Source of the DNA: Albifimbria verrucaria
Taxonomy: Eukaryota > Ascomycota > Sordariomycetes > Hypocreales > Stachybotryaceae
Direction of reading: 5' to 3'
Assembly: GCA_020081605.1 (NCBI GenBank)
Contig: JAHREC010000049.1
Coordinates: 806,001 to 870,000 of the forward strand
Length of the DNA: 64,000 nt
The notes under the pieces are model-generated. The model saw nothing but the letters and a program-made list of their open reading frames with translations, searched no databases and was not told the DNA's origin. The position numbers and the translations under genes were made by a program. The number at the start of each line of letters is the position of its first letter. Positions within the stretch are counted from its first letter, which is position 1. Shown piece by piece: positions 60,741-64,000 of this stretch.

Positions 60741-61038
60741 CATTGGGAAAGTAGAAATTCCGCATATCCAACGCAGATACCTCGATAGAAAAGCAACTAA
60801 ATACCTAATAATACACGACTAAAAATATAATTAATTTATAATAATATAATAATAAATTTATAAGAATATAGAAATAAATTTATAATAATAGACTAATAAC
60901 TTTATCATATAATAATAAATGTATAATTATATAATAATAAATTGATTAAGTGATATCTATTTGTTATAACTACTTATATATAAAGCCCCTTGGCTGAATA
61001 TAAATCGCGAGGTAGGCGAAACTTTTGCTATCCCACTG
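60741..61038. mobile_element. MITE-like element, copy 2 (Tc1/mariner-type ends, TA target duplication)
   Basis: A 298-base copy of the element at 53493, in the same orientation, again flanked by TA (60739-60740 and 61039-61040). Both ends match copy 1 with few substitutions: the left end CATTGGGAAAGTAGAAATTC and the right end GCTATCCCACTG. The A/T interior is longer, with extra AATTTATAATAATA units, so the copies differ mostly by internal repeat number. No ORF is present. Fifty or so bases inside each end (the AACGCAGATA-CTCGATAGAAAA and CCTTTGGCT/GCGAGGTAGGCG segments) are also conserved. Confidence 0.8.
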
Positions 61039-61429
61039 TAGTATCATATTGGTTCGCTTATAGAATATCCGTTTCATGCGCCATCTTGATAATGATTACC
61101 TCGCCAGATTTACAGCCAGTAGCCACGACCGATTATTTACTTTCCCAGCCTTTAAATTCATAAGCTAGTGGTAGGCATATTAATGTCTTTGCATCTCAAG
61201 TAATGTTGAGTCACACATTTCCAACCCCTCTCTCCCCAGCAATAGAGGAGCTTGGTGGTGTACCGGACGATGGAATTGCCAATTTGTAGATGAGGTCTCT
61301 ATAATCATTTCTCGTGATCCCAAAAGATCCCCGGGCTGTCTCCCTATAATTACCGAATGTATCGAATACCAACCTAATAGCTAACCATTGAATTTGAGGC
61401 TGGCCTAGCTTTATGCAGATGTAGCATCC

Positions 61430-61735
61430 CGGGTTCCTACATTGCCTTCTGGCAAAAAGCGAAGCGAGTAGCACACTGTAGCGAATCTACTGCCATCCGG
61501 TGACAGTGGCAAGGAACACGATAGCTTGTCTCCCACTGTGGCCTTGCATCTATGATAGCTGTCGCTGCGTTCCAAATGTCGACGGTTTTGTTGGAGGTGA
61601 CTGCTAGCGGGCTACCATCCCCTGAAAGTGCAAGCTGAAAAATGATGCCAGCATGTGCCACATCTAGTCATATGCTTCAACCGATTTATATATCCCAGAC
61701 CTTGATTGTTATATCCAACGATCTAAATACGATTT
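61430..61735 (-). pseudogene. Decayed WD40-repeat fragment
   Basis: On the minus strand, SLDITIKVWDI (near 61700) and, after a frame break, GIIFQLALSGDGSPLAVTS and NKTVDIWNAATA (61560-61640) match two WD40 repeats of the kind at the C-terminus of fungal NLRs (HET-E type). The reading frame then goes on into sequence without pattern and no NACHT core is nearby on this strand. I read it as a relic of an NLR-WD40 gene. One-base sequencing errors alone do not explain the missing remainder. Confidence 0.55.
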
Positions 61736-62081
61736 TATTAATAGAACATTTTTTTTCTAATTACAAATAGGGTCTATCTTAGGTATTCGCAGTGTATGTG
61801 TCTATTTCTACCAGTTTAAACAGCTTTAATGAGCGCATCACTGTAATAAGTTCTCTCACTCAGCAGTTGTTAGAGTTACCAGGGCATATTTTCCTCTGTT
61901 GGAAATCTTAAGTTTCTTATAATCATTCTTCGACCCTGTTGAGTGATTCCGCCAAAGTCAACTTTCAACCGAGATTTCGCCGGGCAAACACTGCCTAATT
62001 CATTAATAGTAGTGGCTATCCCTTTGTGGCATGAAAGTGACGGCCAACCGCATAAATAACAGTCATATCTCTCTCCTCTAA

Positions 62082-62831
62082 ATGCAAAAAGCAGCTTTCA
62101 GTCATCACTCACGAGAGCAAATCATTATCTGCCTACGGAACTATACGATGGACTCTTCAGTTAGTCAGCCATGCGGAACAGAAGCATGCCGCACGACCCA
62201 AGATGGGCCTTTACGGGTCCTGGTCCAAACGAGGACACACTTGGTCCCAGGAAACGACTATGGTGAAAGGCTGAATGGGATGCGCGAACGTATCTGTCAA
62301 CATCAATGGAACCGAGGCTATATCTGGGGCCAGGATCGACTACGAATAGAGGGCGACGAGTTCGCTTATCATGATCGCGAATGTTGGTTTCTGCTTGACC
62401 ACGGCACATCCCCGACGCGGAACCACCTGTTGCATGGTACAAATGGACTGGAACCGATTTGTTCGACCCTCTTTTCCTTCAGGCGCTCGACTTTCTACGT
62501 GATTGTATGGCTGATTGGAATCGTCTTTAGTGTCGCCATTCATGAGCCTTTGCCCGACAGGGTCAAATCTAGGCTTAGCCGCTACCCTTTGACCCCCATC
62601 TCGATCTTCCGGGGTGCTAGGGGTTCAAGGCGGGTCAATTTTGACGACCCATTATTCCGACGAAAGGTTCTCCATTCAAAACTTTGTCGCACGATATGTA
62701 TTCTTGATTCCGATATACAATTTATCAGAGAGCACCCGGAGCATGCTGAATGGGTTAAGTCTAGGATTGAACCAGAAATATGGGCGGAAAACATCGAATC
62801 TCGTCTTCAAAATAGTACAAGTTCGGGGTGA
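62082..62831 (+). CDS. Uncharacterised ORF, possibly frame-disrupted
   Basis: An open frame of 249 codons starting MQKAAFSHHSREQ. I recognise no domain. The segment IWGQDRLRIEGDEFAYHDRE looks protein-like, but a different frame downstream (about 62400-62530, including EPPVAWYKWTGTDLFDPLFL) looks more protein-like than the continuous frame, which there becomes hydrophobic and odd. The C-terminal part (DPLFRRKVLHSKLCRTICIL, then EHAEWVKSRIEPEIWAENIE) is again plausible. As in the neighbours, two missing bases could explain this. Function and start are unknown. Confidence 0.35.
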   Translation: MQKAAFSHHSREQIIICLRNYTMDSSVSQPCGTEACRTTQDGPLRVLVQTRTHLVPGNDYGERLNGMRERICQHQWNRGYIWGQDRLRIEGDEFAYHDRECWFLLDHGTSPTRNHLLHGTNGLEPICSTLFSFRRSTFYVIVWLIGIVFSVAIHEPLPDRVKSRLSRYPLTPISIFRGARGSRRVNFDDPLFRRKVLHSKLCRTICILDSDIQFIREHPEHAEWVKSRIEPEIWAENIESRLQNSTSSG

Positions 62832-63078
62832 TCGTTGGGCTAAATTTGAGTAGAATTGTAGACATGATTAAAAATAAAAGATAAAAAACTTATAGAACAT
62901 TTGAATGAGTGACTGGTCATTGAAGAAAAAGATTGAAACAGCGAGATATAAAAAAATGCATGTGAAAAACGCCAAAGGATCAAGGCCATAGCTAGGACCA
63001 CAATCGCTCAAGGCAGATAGGTTTATCAGACATGAAACTTCCTGCGCATCCAAGTCCTAAAACCTCAAACAACTTGCA
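62832..63078. other. Short intergenic region
   Basis: These bases separate the uncharacterised ORF and the Cys-rich protein gene, whose 3' ends face each other. It is AT-rich with runs of A. Confidence 0.4.
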
Positions 63079-63345
63079 TCAATACCAACCATCACATCCA
63101 CAGATTTCCCGAATTCTTGTCTCACGAACAACTGTGACCCGTCCACGATAGCAGTGAGTACAAACGCGGCCACGCGAATGTGTGCCACTACCCAAACAAC
63201 GCCTACAGGCCTCTACAACATTCTGTCTTATTGTTCTTATATAGTCTCCTTTGCCTTTACAGTAGGCACAATCAGGGTTAGGTCTCCAAGTAGCGTTGCT
63301 TCCTCCGCTAGATCCACTACCTCGGCGAGATCCGCTACTAGACAT
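63079..63345 (-). CDS. Small Cys-rich protein with CxxCxGxG motifs
   Basis: A single-exon 88-codon ORF. After a Ser/Gly-rich N-terminus (MSSSGSRRGSGSSGGS) it has CAYCKGKGDYI, CRRCLGSGTHS, CTHCYRGRVTV and a final CGCDGWY. The first two are CxxCxGxG-type zinc-binding repeats as in the DnaJ Cys-rich domain, although there is no J domain. No signal peptide is visible. Such stand-alone motifs may bind Zn and RNA or client proteins; no function can be assigned. A stop follows at 63079-63081. It could be the end of a longer gene whose upstream exons lie to the right of 63345, where I see none. Confidence 0.5.
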   Translation of the reverse strand: MSSSGSRRGSGSSGGSNATWRPNPDCAYCKGKGDYIRTIRQNVVEACRRCLGSGTHSRGRVCTHCYRGRVTVVRETRIREICGCDGWY

Positions 63346-64000
63346 TTTCTCAGCCGAAGTTTGACCTTTTCAAAGCAACGAGTCAATACATGAGATTCTG
63401 GTATCGGGGAACGGCACTTACGAGGGGTTCTCAAATTTGTCAAACTAGGAATGAGTGGGTGGTTAGAGTAATGTCGAGTTGAGTAACTTGGCTACTATCG
63501 CTCAAGTACCGGGAAAAAGATGCGAATTGTTATCAGTAGACCAGACGTAGCAATGGTCTCGGAGATTGGTATAGAAATGAGGCTCGATGAGCTATGGGAT
63601 GGTCAGATATGGTAGGAAACATCATCCATTTTATACTAGGTATCCAGAAGGAAAATTAGATTTCGATCATGGCACACGCAAAGCTCTATGATATTGGTCG
63701 CACAACAAATCCAATCGTCTCATTGCTTCTGTTGGTTGAACAAAGACGACCACGGATGCAGCCGCGCGCGAAAACAAACGTTACGCATATAATTGACGAA
63801 TTTAACACCATGACCACTTTGTCTCATGGCGTCCTGGGTCAATAAACAATCTCATTTGCCGGCCAGATCGACCTGACAAGACGACTACGCAGCCGCGCGC
63901 GAAGATTAATGCTTGTTACACTGACCTAGGTCGTGGCCTGACCAACGTTGTTTCATAATGTACTAAACCAACATTCAACCTTGGCTTGCGGCCTAGCCGG
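63346..64000. other. Right-end region with no recognised gene
   Basis: No gene is seen to the window edge. It contains the likely promoter of the minus-strand Cys-rich gene. Two similar words, GCAGCCGCGCGCGAA at about 63758 and 63889, form an imperfect direct repeat roughly 130 bases apart. Confidence 0.4.

Larger units (their letters stand above)
60368..62081. other. AT-rich accessory intergenic region with element and relic
   Basis: This stretch contains the second inverted-repeat element (60741-61038) and a decayed WD40 fragment on the minus strand (about 61430-61730). No intact gene is seen. The intervals between are AT-rich. Confidence 0.5.

Noticed and set aside
53493..61038. The two repeats as LTRs of one 7.5 kb retrotransposon
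   Set aside because: They have inverted ends and TA duplications each, no TG...CA ends, and the DNA between them encodes an NLR, not gag or pol.

Overview
This window looks like nuclear DNA of a filamentous ascomycete, most likely a Sordariomycete; I cannot name the genus. The evidence is short GT-AG introns (about 48-80 nt, many with a CTAAC-like branch point), a head-to-head class V / class VII myosin-chitin synthase pair, a split Pbi2-type inhibitor gene, Seo1/Liz1-type MFS transport and fungal NLR genes. I found no tRNA, rRNA, CRISPR or plasmid feature.

Layout. 1.7-4.2 kb (-): MFS anion:cation symporter. 6.2-6.6 kb (+): I9-type proteinase B inhibitor. 7.3-8.7 kb (+): mitochondrial BCKDH/PDH-type kinase. 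9.15-14.57 kb (-) and 17.75-23.46 kb (+): class VII and class V chitin synthases sharing a 3.2 kb promoter region. 23.9-27.4 kb (-): Urb1/Npa1 ribosome biogenesis factor. 30.1-31.7 kb (+): uncharacterised Ser/Pro-rich protein. 32.5-34.1 kb (+): membrane-anchored histidine acid phosphatase. 35.0-35.8 kb (+): small membrane protein. 36.4-37.4 kb (+): inositol monophosphatase. 37.8-39.1 kb (-): La protein. 40.5-44.0 kb (+): NACHT NLR. 44.4-46.9 kb (+): cPLA2-like phospholipase. 47.2-48.3 kb (-): mitoribosomal mL44. 48.8-49.3 kb (+): 86-residue membrane protein.

From about 49.5 kb to the right end the sequence is more AT-rich and accessory in character: an SNF2-type ATPase (-), two TA-flanked inverted-repeat elements (MITE-like) about 7.2 kb apart, and between them a large multidomain NLR gene with an alpha/beta-hydrolase domain, a DUF7708-like segment, NACHT and C-terminal C2H2 zinc fingers. 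Beyond the second element are a decayed WD40 fragment, an uncharacterised ORF and a small CxxCxGxG protein. This part is the best candidate for something unusual (a self/non-self recognition gene in a transposon-marked island).

A property of the whole window matters for anyone using it. Almost every conserved gene is broken by +/-1 frame changes. In each case I resolved, adding a single base restores the family reading frame, often at a short run of C, G or T. The pattern covers housekeeping genes and shows no accumulation of C-to-T stops, so I read it as systematic single-base deletion errors in the assembly and not as pseudogenes. Gene spans below are therefore start-to-stop of the inferred locus, with introns and frame breaks included.
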